Assembly: GCA_905212085.1 (NCBI GenBank)
Contig: CAJMDF010000028.1
Span: 1-26,815, forward strand
Reading direction: 5' to 3'
Length of the DNA stretch: 26,815 nucleotides
Source of the DNA: an uncultured Clostridium sp.
GTDB taxonomy: Bacteria; Cyanobacteriota; Vampirovibrionia; Gastranaerophilales; Gastranaerophilaceae
Positions 15,938 through 23,501 of the stretch are shown here, in pieces. Made by a program: the position numbers and the translations under genes. How positions within the stretch are numbered: the stretch's first letter is position 1; the number at the start of each line of letters is the position of its first letter. A model generated the notes under the pieces. The model worked only from the letters and a program-made list of their open reading frames with translations. It did not search any database and was not told where the DNA came from.

Positions 15938-15943
15938 AATTTT

Positions 15944-17668
15944 ATGAAAAATATATCAAACCTGTTATTAATCTTTAGTATAATATTATCCATTGCGCCA
16001 TGTCAGGCACAGATTATGCCGACAATTCCGCAAAATACCCTGCAAGCAGCAAGAGAAGCTGTAATTAATCAAAAAGGACCAACATCAGAAGTTGTCCGAG
16101 TCGGAATTGGAACTCAAAATTTCGGAACATATCAATACAAAGATATTACGATATTTGGAACAGGCGATACTCAAATATATGACAATAGGTTATTAATAGG
16201 AAATTATCCGCCTAATCAAGAAATTAAAATTTCACTAAAAGACGGAAAATTTAATATCTACACTCCAGGTAATATATTTTCAGAAACAGTTGACGGTCCT
16301 GTACAAATCACAAGCAATTTCGGTTTACTAGGAGTAAGCGGACTAAAACGAGCAGGCAAACAAGCTCTATACCATGGGGCTTTTGAACTTGTAAAAAACA
16401 GCAACGGAACATTCAATCTTGTAAATATGATTGAAGTAGAAGACTATTTAAAAGGCGTAGTTCCAAATGAAATGCCTGTAAGTTTCGGGCTTGAAGCTCT
16501 AAAAGCTCAAAGCGTTGCAGCAAGAAATTATGTACTATCACCAAGGACTAAAGCATCTGCTAACTATGACGTAGTAGATAGCGTAGCAAGTCAGGTATAT
16601 TACGGAGCTAATACGGAAAAAGCACTTTCTAATCAAGCCGTAGAAGAAACAGAAGGTATTGTTGCAATATATGACTGGGATTTAATTCTTGCACAATATT
16701 CATCTACTGCAGGGGGATATACGGAAAGTTATGCAAATGCTTTTTCTGATCCCAAAACAAAAGAATTTCCCTCAGAAGACAAACCTTATTTAAAAGCTCG
16801 GCCTGATATTATTACACAAACACCCCTTAACTCAGAGTCTGCGGCAAGTGCATATTATAAATCAAAGCCTGATGCATATGATATTCGCTCTCCATATTAC
16901 AGATGGGAAAGAGAATGGTCTGGAGATGAGTTAAAAAATGTCTTGCAAAATACCCTTATCGCACAATCTGCAACAGGATTTGTAAAACCTGCATTCAAAA
17001 AGGGGGATACACTTGGCGATATACAAGAAATAAAAGTCTTAAGACGCGGGGATTCCGGTAAAATAATAGAAATGGAAATTGTTACCCGTTCAGGAAATTA
17101 TAAAATATTTAAAGAACTTGTAATAAGACGTCTAATGACTAAAGACGGGAAAGCTCTTCCCAGTGCTAATGTAGTATTTGATAATATTCAAGATGAAAAC
17201 GGAAATCTTATATCGGTCCATGCATATGGTGGCGGTTTTGGCCATGGTGTAGGGTTAAGTCAATATGGTGCAGGATTTATGGGTTCTGAAATGCATATTC
17301 CTTATGACAAAATTTTGCAGCATTATTATACAGGAATTACGCTTTCTACAAAACCTATAATAATATCTTCAAATTCTGCCCAACAATCAATTAAACAAAA
17401 TTTCTATACAAAAAATCAATACGCAAAAATTATTATAGATAACAAATTTATGGTTTCTAAACTTCTTGCAAATATTAACGGGATAGAGTACACTTTTGCG
17501 CTTGAACCAAATATTTTAAAAAGAAATGCCGAAATCGATATTTCAAAATACATTAAAAAAGGGAAAAATACTATAATTTTCTATTACCCTATGGATGAGG
17601 GGGATAAAAAAGCTTTAAGATTATATGTGGAATTAGTGAGAAAAAATAATAGTGAATACATCTGGTGA
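15944..17668 (+). CDS. Exported SpoIID/LytB-domain protein
   Basis: A 574-residue exported protein that probably acts on peptidoglycan. SpoIID-domain proteins are lytic transglycosylases of denuded glycan or enhancers of amidases. The signal peptide (MKNISNLLLIFSIILSIAPCQA) is followed by an N-terminal beta-rich region. The SpoIID core then has VEDYLKGVVPNEMP, LKAQSVAARNYVL, YSSTAGGYTESYANAF, and the final GGGFGHGVGLSQYGA with a helix ending YYTGITL. A C-terminal beta domain of ~100 residues follows. I reject the in-frame TTG at 15926 because it would overlap the promoter and add residues ahead of the signal peptide. It overlaps murJ by 17 bases, linking wall remodelling and lipid II export. 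Confidence 0.88.
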   Translation: MKNISNLLLIFSIILSIAPCQAQIMPTIPQNTLQAAREAVINQKGPTSEVVRVGIGTQNFGTYQYKDITIFGTGDTQIYDNRLLIGNYPPNQEIKISLKDGKFNIYTPGNIFSETVDGPVQITSNFGLLGVSGLKRAGKQALYHGAFELVKNSNGTFNLVNMIEVEDYLKGVVPNEMPVSFGLEALKAQSVAARNYVLSPRTKASANYDVVDSVASQVYYGANTEKALSNQAVEETEGIVAIYDWDLILAQYSSTAGGYTESYANAFSDPKTKEFPSEDKPYLKARPDIITQTPLNSESAASAYYKSKPDAYDIRSPYYRWEREWSGDELKNVLQNTLIAQSATGFVKPAFKKGDTLGDIQEIKVLRRGDSGKIIEMEIVTRSGNYKIFKELVIRRLMTKDGKALPSANVVFDNIQDENGNLISVHAYGGGFGHGVGLSQYGAGFMGSEMHIPYDKILQHYYTGITLSTKPIIISSNSAQQSIKQNFYTKNQYAKIIIDNKFMVSKLLANINGIEYTFALEPNILKRNAEIDISKYIKKGKNTIIFYYPMDEGDKKALRLYVELVRKNNSEYIW

Positions 17669-19274
17669 GAAAAATAGCGGAGCAATAAAAGATAATAATT
17701 CAAAAAGCATGAGCGTTTTAAAAGCTGCTTGGATTATTGCAGTAGTTACAATTATAAGTAAATTAATAGGTTTTATACGCGATATTATTATCGCGAATTA
17801 TTATGGTGCAACTCTTGTATCTGACGCATATTATTATGCTTATCAAATTCCGTCATTGTCATTAATTTTATTAGGCGGAGTAGGCGGACCATTCCATAGT
17901 GCAACAGTTGCAGTATTCTCAAAACTTATACCAAATTTACAAGAAAAACCTGAAGAAGCAGTAAATAAATTATATTCAACTTTTATGACTGCAACTACAA
18001 TATTTTTCCTTGTACTTTCTGTAATCATGTTTTTATTTCCCCGTCAAATAATGGGATTAATCATTTCAAGCGGATCTGCCGATATGATAAATTTAGCGGC
18101 AGAACACTTAAAAATTATGACCCCACTTTTGATAATCGGTGGAATTGTCGGAATATATTATGGAATTTTAATTATTTATAAGCAGTTTATGCTCCCGAAT
18201 TTATCACCAATAATTATGAGTGCAGCAATAATCGGGGTGGTGATGGCTGTACCAAACGACAATAAAGGATATGCACTTGCTTGGGCAACTACAATCGGTG
18301 CAATATTACAGCTTGTAATCCAGTATCCGAATGTTAGAAAACTCGGTTTTAAATGGCGCCCAAACTTTGAATTTACAAATAATCCGAATTTTAAAGAAAT
18401 AATGGAACTTTTATTTCCTGCAGTATTAAGCTCTACAGTCGGACAAATTCATATTTATGTTGATATGTTTTTCACATCATCAATTTCAGAAGGAGCTTGG
18501 ACAGCAATCGGATACGCAAACAGAGTTTTTCAATTTCCTGTAGGAATTTTAGTTACAGCATTTTTAGTTCCGTTATTTCCAATTTTTTCAAGGCTCGTAG
18601 CAGAAAAAGATTTGGACGGAATAAAATCATATTTTAACAAAGGTGTAGGAGTTCTATTCTTTGCAGCAATCCCAATTATCATAGGAATTTTAACTGTTGG
18701 AATGGACGCTGTGAGATTAATCTTTGAACGCGGAGCATTTGATGCAAATGCAACATTTATGGTAACTGAAGCATTATGGTTCCTATCTGTATCAATATTA
18801 CCTTATGTATTCAGAGATTCTATCACTAGAGTTTACTATTCTTTTAATGATTCAAAAACACCTTTTATCGTAGCCTTTTCATCAATCGTCTTAAAATATC
18901 TGCTTAACGTAATATTCATAAGCAAAATGCACATGGGAATAGGAGGAATTACTCTATCTACATCACTTGTGACTCTATTCAATGCCTGTGTACTTGGCAG
19001 CTTAATTTATAAAAAAGTCAGAATGGATTACAAAAGCCTATTTACAAATCTATTAAAAATGGCTGTTGCCGGAGTTATATCACTGATATTATGCTTTAGC
19101 TTAGCATACAGTTTTGATAAATTCATTCATATGCCTAAAGCAATATTTGAAATAATAAAAATCGCATCAGTAGGTATTGTATGTCTTGTAAGCTATACAG
19201 GATTAAATTTAATATTCAAAATGGAATATGCAAATGAATTAGCTCAAAGATTTATGCATAAAATCAAAAAATAA
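17652..19274 (+). CDS. murJ: Lipid II flippase MurJ
   Basis: Polytopic MATE/MOP-superfamily inner-membrane protein that flips lipid II to the periplasm for peptidoglycan synthesis. It has about 14 hydrophobic helices over 540 residues. The first helix begins KAAWIIAVVTIISKLIGFIRD, with the conserved arginine-aspartate at its end. The central IGYANRVFQFPVGILVTAFLVPLFPIFSRL stretch is characteristic, as are later PYVFRDSITRVYYSFND-type segments. The GTG at 17652 lies inside the upstream gene and lacks a strong Shine-Dalgarno. ATG 17709, directly before the first helix, is a credible alternative start that removes 19 polar residues. Translation is probably coupled to the SpoIID gene. The palindromic repeat array follows three bases after its stop. 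Confidence 0.92.
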   Translation: MNTSGEKNSGAIKDNNSKSMSVLKAAWIIAVVTIISKLIGFIRDIIIANYYGATLVSDAYYYAYQIPSLSLILLGGVGGPFHSATVAVFSKLIPNLQEKPEEAVNKLYSTFMTATTIFFLVLSVIMFLFPRQIMGLIISSGSADMINLAAEHLKIMTPLLIIGGIVGIYYGILIIYKQFMLPNLSPIIMSAAIIGVVMAVPNDNKGYALAWATTIGAILQLVIQYPNVRKLGFKWRPNFEFTNNPNFKEIMELLFPAVLSSTVGQIHIYVDMFFTSSISEGAWTAIGYANRVFQFPVGILVTAFLVPLFPIFSRLVAEKDLDGIKSYFNKGVGVLFFAAIPIIIGILTVGMDAVRLIFERGAFDANATFMVTEALWFLSVSILPYVFRDSITRVYYSFNDSKTPFIVAFSSIVLKYLLNVIFISKMHMGIGGITLSTSLVTLFNACVLGSLIYKKVRMDYKSLFTNLLKMAVAGVISLILCFSLAYSFDKFIHMPKAIFEIIKIASVGIVCLVSYTGLNLIFKMEYANELAQRFMHKIKK

Positions 19275-19276
19275 AA

Positions 19277-19500
19277 TGTCATTCCAAACTTATTTTGGAA
19301 GCTAACTAAATAAAAATAAAATGTCATTCCGAACTTGTTTCGGAATCTAAACTAAATAAAAACAAATTGTCATTCTAAACTTGTTTCGGAATCTAAACTA
19401 AATAAAAACAAATTGTCATTCTGAACTTGTTTCAGAATCTAATCGGAATCTAAACTAAATAAAAGTAAAACGTCATTCCGAACTTGTTTCGGAATCACCA
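19277..19500 (+). repeat. Five-copy tandem array of a palindromic ~46-bp unit
   Basis: Units begin at 19277, 19322, 19368, 19414 and 19471. Each has a TGTCATTC-type head, an 8-bp inverted repeat such as ATTCCGAA-CTTGT-TTCGGAAT, and an AT-rich linker (CTAAACTAAATAAAAACAAAT-like). Periods are 45, 46, 46 and 57; the last is longer because an 11-bp piece (AATCGGAATCT) is duplicated after copy 4. Copies 1 and 4 differ in both arms in ways that keep pairing; copy 3 has one mismatch and one G-T wobble. No protein is encoded. It lies between murJ and tsaC. It could terminate murJ transcripts or stabilise the mRNA, or be a REP/MITE-like genomic repeat. I recall similar hairpins in unrelated bacteria. 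Confidence 0.9.
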
Positions 19501-19540
19501 ACAGATGAATACAAAAAATACAATAATTAATTTTTTGCAT

Positions 19541-19546
19541 TATAAT
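19541..19546 (+). promoter_or_regulatory. Possible -10 box of tsaC
   Basis: TATAAT lies 17 bases before the tsaC ATG, with AGGA (19554-19557) serving as the Shine-Dalgarno. I cannot identify a convincing -35 box at normal spacing. This gene has a short leader, in contrast to the leaderless class. Confidence 0.4.
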
Positions 19547-19563
19547 TTTATATAGGAAAAGAT

Positions 19564-20151
19564 ATGATTATACAAAATAAAGAAAAAATTAAAGAAGTTT
19601 TAGAAAATGATGGAGTAATCGCATACGTAACAGACACAGTATGGGGACTAGGCTGCCTGCCAACATCTGAAAAAGCCGTAAAAAAAATTTATGAAATCAA
19701 AAAACGAGAAGCTCAAAAACCTTTAATTTTAATGTCTAACGAAACATATCATTTGCTTGAATATGTAAAACCAATACCCAAAATCGGCTGCCGTTTAATT
19801 AAAAAATATTTTCCGGGAGCACTCACACTTGTCATTGAAAAAAGTGACAAAACACCATATTTTATGACATCAAACATGGAAACAGTCGGAATAAGAGTTC
19901 CTGATAACGAAGTTTTTAAAGAGATATGTGAAATTACACCCGGTAATGTACTTGCTACAACAAGTGCAAATCTATCTCATCAACCATCTGCAAAGACTTA
20001 TGAACAAGCCTTAGAAAATATGCAAGGACTTGCTGATTTAATAATTCCTGATTACGGTCACATATGCAAAGGTCTTGAATCAACTGTCTGCGGAGTATTT
20101 GGAAATGAATTAAAAATCTTCCGTCAAGGTGCAATCACAATTGAATTATGA
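19564..20151 (+). CDS. tsaC: Threonylcarbamoyl-AMP synthase (Sua5/YrdC/YwlC family)
   Basis: Makes threonylcarbamoyl-adenylate from threonine, bicarbonate and ATP for the universal t6A37 modification of ANN-decoding tRNAs. The YrdC fold is evident: TDTVWGLGCLP near the N-terminus, the nucleotide motif KKREAQKPLILM, the region FPGALTLVIEKS, VGIRVPDN, and TTSANLSHQPSAKT. At 195 residues it is the short TsaC form without the C-terminal Sua5 domain. AGGA lies six bases before the ATG. Its stop overlaps by six bases, tail to tail, with the end of the repeat-protein gene on the other strand, and no terminator hairpin separates them. Confidence 0.92.
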   Translation: MIIQNKEKIKEVLENDGVIAYVTDTVWGLGCLPTSEKAVKKIYEIKKREAQKPLILMSNETYHLLEYVKPIPKIGCRLIKKYFPGALTLVIEKSDKTPYFMTSNMETVGIRVPDNEVFKEICEITPGNVLATTSANLSHQPSAKTYEQALENMQGLADLIIPDYGHICKGLESTVCGVFGNELKIFRQGAITIEL

Positions 20152-20874
20152 TGCATTTACAATACTATCAACGGTTCCATCAGAATTGTAATATGTTGAT
20201 TTTAATCGTTTCTCAGTAACAGGATCATAATCTGTTGTAGATTCCAAAGTTTTGCCATCTTCTCGATATAATGTATCTTTCAATGGATTTTTTGTAGATG
20301 TATCATAATCAGTTATAGAACTCAAAGTTTTACCATCTTTCTGATAACATGTCAATTTCAATGTATTTCCTGTTATTGGATCATAATCTTCTATAAATTT
20401 CAAAGTCTTACCATCGAAAGATATATAAGTTCTTACTAATTGTCCTTCTGAATTTTTTAAATCTTTACATATAAACATTTCATCTTTATAACTTTCTCCT
20501 TCTATTTTGGAGAAATCGGAATAATCAATATCTTCAATAGGTTTTGAATTTGTAGATATGACTTCTGGAGCTTTTTTATCTATATCATCGACAAGGTCAG
20601 ATGCTTTATTCTCGACATTATCAAGAGTTTCAGCACTTTTTTTAGATAAATCATCCGCTGCATCTGCGGCCTTTCTCCACCAATTATTTTTGTGTCCGAT
20701 AATACCTACAGCAATTGTAGCTGCTAGAGCTGTTGCTCCTATCATATATTTTGCAGCATTTGATTTTTCTTTATTTTCTTCAGCCAGAACTGATGTTTTG
20801 GGTTCTTCTTTCTTTACTTCAGCCTTGTTTGATGTTGAATCAGGACCTTTAAATGTAATTTTCCCTACAGACAT
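20146..20874 (-). CDS. Membrane-anchored protein with four YD-like (DUF2963-like) repeats
   Basis: Unknown function; 242 residues. It starts with a short KITFKG motif, then a polar Lys/Glu-rich stretch, then one hydrophobic helix (YMIGATALAATIAVGIIGH, about 43-61) ending at NNWWRKA, and an Ala/Asp/Lys helical region to about residue 100. From about 143 to the end are four tandem units of ~26 residues, the last cut short. The pattern is x-x-Y-x-x-DGKTL-x-S-I-x-DYDP-x-T-x-x-x-LK. I recall this pattern from phytoplasma DUF2963 proteins. The N-terminal 100 residues are nearly identical to the neighbour at 21038-22234, so the two are recent duplicates with different repeat number. AAGGGA lies before the ATG. 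Repeats could form a beta-stranded surface or scaffold domain. Confidence 0.78.
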   Translation of the reverse strand: MSVGKITFKGPDSTSNKAEVKKEEPKTSVLAEENKEKSNAAKYMIGATALAATIAVGIIGHKNNWWRKAADAADDLSKKSAETLDNVENKASDLVDDIDKKAPEVISTNSKPIEDIDYSDFSKIEGESYKDEMFICKDLKNSEGQLVRTYISFDGKTLKFIEDYDPITGNTLKLTCYQKDGKTLSSITDYDTSTKNPLKDTLYREDGKTLESTTDYDPVTEKRLKSTYYNSDGTVDSIVNAS

Positions 20875-20945
20875 TAATTAATCCCTTGTTAAATTTCTAA
20901 TATATTTATAATAAAACAAGAAATTAAAATTTTTTGCCTTTTCAC

Positions 20946-20992
20946 TTACAAAATGTATCAATTATATTAATACCGATTCTCAATAGAAGCTT
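20946..20992 (-). pseudogene. Remnant of the lipA 3' end left by tandem duplication
   Basis: These 47 bases align without gaps to 22314-22360, the last codons and downstream flank of lipA, with 38 identities by my count. Read in the lipA frame the remnant gives S-F-Y-stop-E-S-V-L-I-stop against S-S-Y-R-A-S-E-L-I-stop. The arginine codon CGA has become TGA. It lies at the same relative place upstream of the 20146-20874 gene as the true lipA tail does upstream of the 21038-22234 gene. Beyond about 20992 the similarity fades. Confidence 0.72.
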
Positions 20993-21037
20993 AAGCAATG
21001 TAAGACTAATAAATTCAAAACAAGTGTTATATATTTA

Positions 21038-22234
21038 TTAGAATATTAATTCTTCTTCAGATCTATTAAGCGTACCATCTTGATTGTAATAGTTTAATTT
21101 AATTTTCTTTTCTCCTGTTGCAGAATCAGCTTCTAAACTACATTTAACATTATATTCTGCCACAGAATTTACAGTTTTGCCATCTGAATTATAGATAGTC
21201 ACTTTCAATTTATTGGTAGAAGAACCGGTATTATCATTAGTCCATGTGCCAAATTCTTGAGTTTTTTCAATTGTCTTGCCATCAGGCTGATAATAAGTTC
21301 TTTTAGATAACTTATCTGTTTCCTTATCAAAAGATAATTCACATCTTACAGTTTTTCCATCTTCATAATAATTGAAAGAATGTAAAATATTTCCTGTAGA
21401 TGGATCAAACTCTGTAATAGAACTTACTGTTTCATCAGCCCTAAACACTGTATTTGTAAGTTTCTCCCCAGTCAGAGGATCATAATCAGTATAGGCAAGT
21501 TTTGTCCCATCTTGACGGAAAAGAGTTCTAGTCAATAAATTTTCTGTAGATGGATTATAATATTCAATACTTTGTAAAGTCTTACCATCTTCTCCAAACA
21601 TACTCATCTTAAATGGCGAATCTGGAGATTTATCAAAATCAATTATTGCATTCACGGTCTTTCCATCACTATGATAAATAACAGTTTTTGCTCGATCTCC
21701 CGTAGATAAATCATAATCAACAATTGCAGATAATGTTTTTCCATCTTCAGAAGCAAAAGTTCTCACCAATTTCCCTTCTTCATTCTTTAAATCTTTATAG
21801 AAAACACCTTCTTCTTGATAGATTTCTCCTTCTATTTTCGAGAAATCGGAATAATCAATATCTTCAAGAGGTTTTGGATTTAGAGATGTAATTTCTGGGA
21901 TATTCTTATCTACATTATCTATACTTTCTGATCCTTTTTTAGACAAATTATCTGCAATTTCAGAAGCTTTATTTTTAGTATTGTCAAGAGTTTCAGATCC
22001 TTTTTTAGACAAATCTTCTGCAGCATCAGCAGCCTTACGCCACCAATTATTTTTATGTCCGATAATACCAACAGCAATTGCTGCTGCTAAAGCTGTTGCA
22101 CCTATCATATACTTTGTGGTATTAGACTTTTGTTCATAAAGATTAGAATTAGAATTCTTTGTTACATCTGTTTTGATTTCATTATTTGAAACTTTAGCAT
22201 CAACTCCACTAAAAGAAATTTTACTAACTTGCAT
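21038..22234 (-). CDS. Membrane-anchored protein with about nine YD-like (DUF2963-like) repeats
   Basis: Unknown function; 398 residues and the longer paralogue of 20146-20874. The N-terminus has KISFSG at residues 5-10, a polar stretch, one membrane helix (about 42-61) followed by NNWWRKAADAAEDLSKKGSE, and a helical spacer that itself contains two DLSKKGSE repeats. A conserved EDIDYSDFSKIEGE motif leads into about nine units of ~26 residues (from about 155 to the end), for example TVIYHSDGKTVNAIIDFD and RTLFRQDGTKLAYTDYDP. Units 7 and 8 carry insertions. An AGGAGA lies seven bases before the ATG. It lies downstream of lipA on the same strand and may have been cotranscribed, but a TTGTTT-17-TATACA pair upstream suggests its own promoter. 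Confidence 0.8.
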   Translation of the reverse strand: MQVSKISFSGVDAKVSNNEIKTDVTKNSNSNLYEQKSNTTKYMIGATALAAAIAVGIIGHKNNWWRKAADAAEDLSKKGSETLDNTKNKASEIADNLSKKGSESIDNVDKNIPEITSLNPKPLEDIDYSDFSKIEGEIYQEEGVFYKDLKNEEGKLVRTFASEDGKTLSAIVDYDLSTGDRAKTVIYHSDGKTVNAIIDFDKSPDSPFKMSMFGEDGKTLQSIEYYNPSTENLLTRTLFRQDGTKLAYTDYDPLTGEKLTNTVFRADETVSSITEFDPSTGNILHSFNYYEDGKTVRCELSFDKETDKLSKRTYYQPDGKTIEKTQEFGTWTNDNTGSSTNKLKVTIYNSDGKTVNSVAEYNVKCSLEADSATGEKKIKLNYYNQDGTLNRSEEELIF

Positions 22235-22329
22235 AAATTATCTCCTTAATTTTTGTATAATAATGATATAATATTCAAACAATAATAATTTTGTTATATG
22301 TTGAAAACTTATTTTACAAAATGTAACAG

Positions 22330-23172
22330 CTATATTAACTCAGATGCTCGATAGGAGCTTCTGACTAAAGGGCCAATTTGATAGTGCTTTATCCCAACCT
22401 TTTCTGCCAACTGTTTTAAATTTTCATATTCTTCAGGAGTATAATATTTAGAAACTTCTAAATGAGCTTTTGAGGGCTGAATATATTGCCCGATTGTCAA
22501 AATATCACAGCCTGCATTTTTCAAATCAACAAGGGTTTGCTCAATATCTTCAAATGTTTCCCCTAAACCTATCATCAATCCTGATTTTGTTAGGATATCG
22601 CTATTATCTTTAATATATTTCAAGACATCCAACGAGCAATCATAATCACCTTGAGGACGAGCTGTTTTAAATACATTTCTTACAGTTTCAATATTATGAT
22701 TAAACACATTTGGACGTGCTTTTATAATTGTATTTAAAGAATCTTTATTCCCCTTAAAATCAGGAGTTAAAATTTCAATTTTAACATCAGGGGAGATTTT
22801 TCTGATTTCATAAATGCAATTTGCAAAATGTTCTGCCCCGCCATCAGGCAAATCATCTCTTGTAACAGATGTAATTACAGCATATTTAAGCCCCAAATCC
22901 TTTACCGCTTCTGCAACATGAAAAGGCTCATTCAAATCTAAAGGCTCCGGACGAGAACAGGTAATATTGCAATATCTGCAATTTCTTGTACAATTATTAC
23001 CCATAATCAAAAATGTCGCAGTATTTTTTGTATAACATTCATTTTTATTAGGACAACGCGCATTTTCACATACGGTATTTAAGCATTTTGTCTTTAAAAT
23101 TCGACGCACTGTACGAGTTTTATCTGTATCTATAATTGGTCGTTTTAAATAATCAGGTAATCTTTTCTGCAT
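22330..23172 (-). CDS. lipA: Lipoyl synthase
   Basis: Radical SAM enzyme that inserts two sulfurs into the octanoyl group on lipoyl domains. Both clusters are intact. The auxiliary [4Fe-4S] site is C35, C40 and C46 (C-x4-C-x5-C), with the family's C-terminal serine in RSSYRA. The radical-SAM triad is C61, C65 and C68 (C-x3-C-x2-C). The 280 residues are normal. The substrate would be made by the LipM-like enzyme at 7210-7863 and used by complexes that include Lpd (23494-24729). There is no Shine-Dalgarno; TATAAT (minus strand, 23185-23180) ends seven bases before the ATG, with ATGAAA 16 bases further up, so the mRNA is probably leaderless. It is divergent from the small exported protein. Confidence 0.95.
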   Translation of the reverse strand: MQKRLPDYLKRPIIDTDKTRTVRRILKTKCLNTVCENARCPNKNECYTKNTATFLIMGNNCTRNCRYCNITCSRPEPLDLNEPFHVAEAVKDLGLKYAVITSVTRDDLPDGGAEHFANCIYEIRKISPDVKIEILTPDFKGNKDSLNTIIKARPNVFNHNIETVRNVFKTARPQGDYDCSLDVLKYIKDNSDILTKSGLMIGLGETFEDIEQTLVDLKNAGCDILTIGQYIQPSKAHLEVSKYYTPEEYENLKQLAEKVGIKHYQIGPLVRSSYRASELI

Positions 23173-23179
23173 ATTTAAA

Positions 23180-23225
23180 ATTATATAGCAAAAATATTGA
23201 TTTTCATGACTTAAAACGTTATAAT
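23180..23225. promoter_or_regulatory. Divergent promoter region of lipA and the small exported protein
   Basis: Plus strand: TTGATT (23197-23202), 17 bases, TATAAT (23220-23225), giving a leader of roughly 25 bases with an AGGGGG Shine-Dalgarno. Minus strand: ATGAAA (23207-23202), 16 bases, TATAAT (23185-23180), 7 bases to the lipA ATG. The two promoters interlock within 46 bases, so they may compete. Confidence 0.65.
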
Positions 23226-23255
23226 GTGAATAAAAACCTTAAAAGGGGGTAAAAA

Positions 23256-23501
23256 ATGAAAAAACTTATGACAATTTTATGTTTGTTGTGCTTTGCGGGA
23301 TGCGCCTATGCAGAAATGTATGAAATTCCTGGCTCTAGAGTAGAAACAACAGAAGAAGTACAAGTAGAACAACAAGATAATACAAAACAAGTTAGCGATA
23401 CAAAAGTTAAACGTAAAAGAATATGGCGTCATAGGGATTATAATCCTACAAATACTTACTGGAATTTCGGGAAAGTTCCTTTCTGGACAGGCACTATCTA
23501 A
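23256..23501 (+). CDS. Small exported basic/aromatic protein
   Basis: Hypothetical, 81 residues. MKKLMTILCLLCFAGCAYA is a clear export signal. Cleavage after AYA by signal peptidase I seems likely; FAGC could instead act as a weak lipobox, making it a lipoprotein. The mature part begins acidic and Gln-rich (EVQVEQQDN), then becomes basic and aromatic (KRKRIWRHRDYNPTNTYWNFG). The end FWTGTI is hydrophobic. AGGGGG before the ATG and a good promoter support it as a real gene. Its last eight bases overlap the end of the lpd gene on the other strand. A cell-envelope role is all that can be inferred. Confidence 0.75.
   Translation: MKKLMTILCLLCFAGCAYAEMYEIPGSRVETTEEVQVEQQDNTKQVSDTKVKRKRIWRHRDYNPTNTYWNFGKVPFWTGTI

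Noticed and set aside
15926..15943. Earlier TTG start for the SpoIID protein
   Set aside because: It would overlap a near-perfect promoter and put extra residues ahead of an otherwise ideal signal peptide.
19277..19500. CRISPR array
   Set aside because: The units recur with the linker as well conserved as the palindrome. There are no variable spacers and no cas genes nearby, so it is a plain tandem repeat.
20146..22234. RHS/YD polymorphic toxin
   Set aside because: The units look YD-like, but the proteins are small, have no RHS core, no toxin tip and no immunity gene, and are held by an N-terminal membrane helix.
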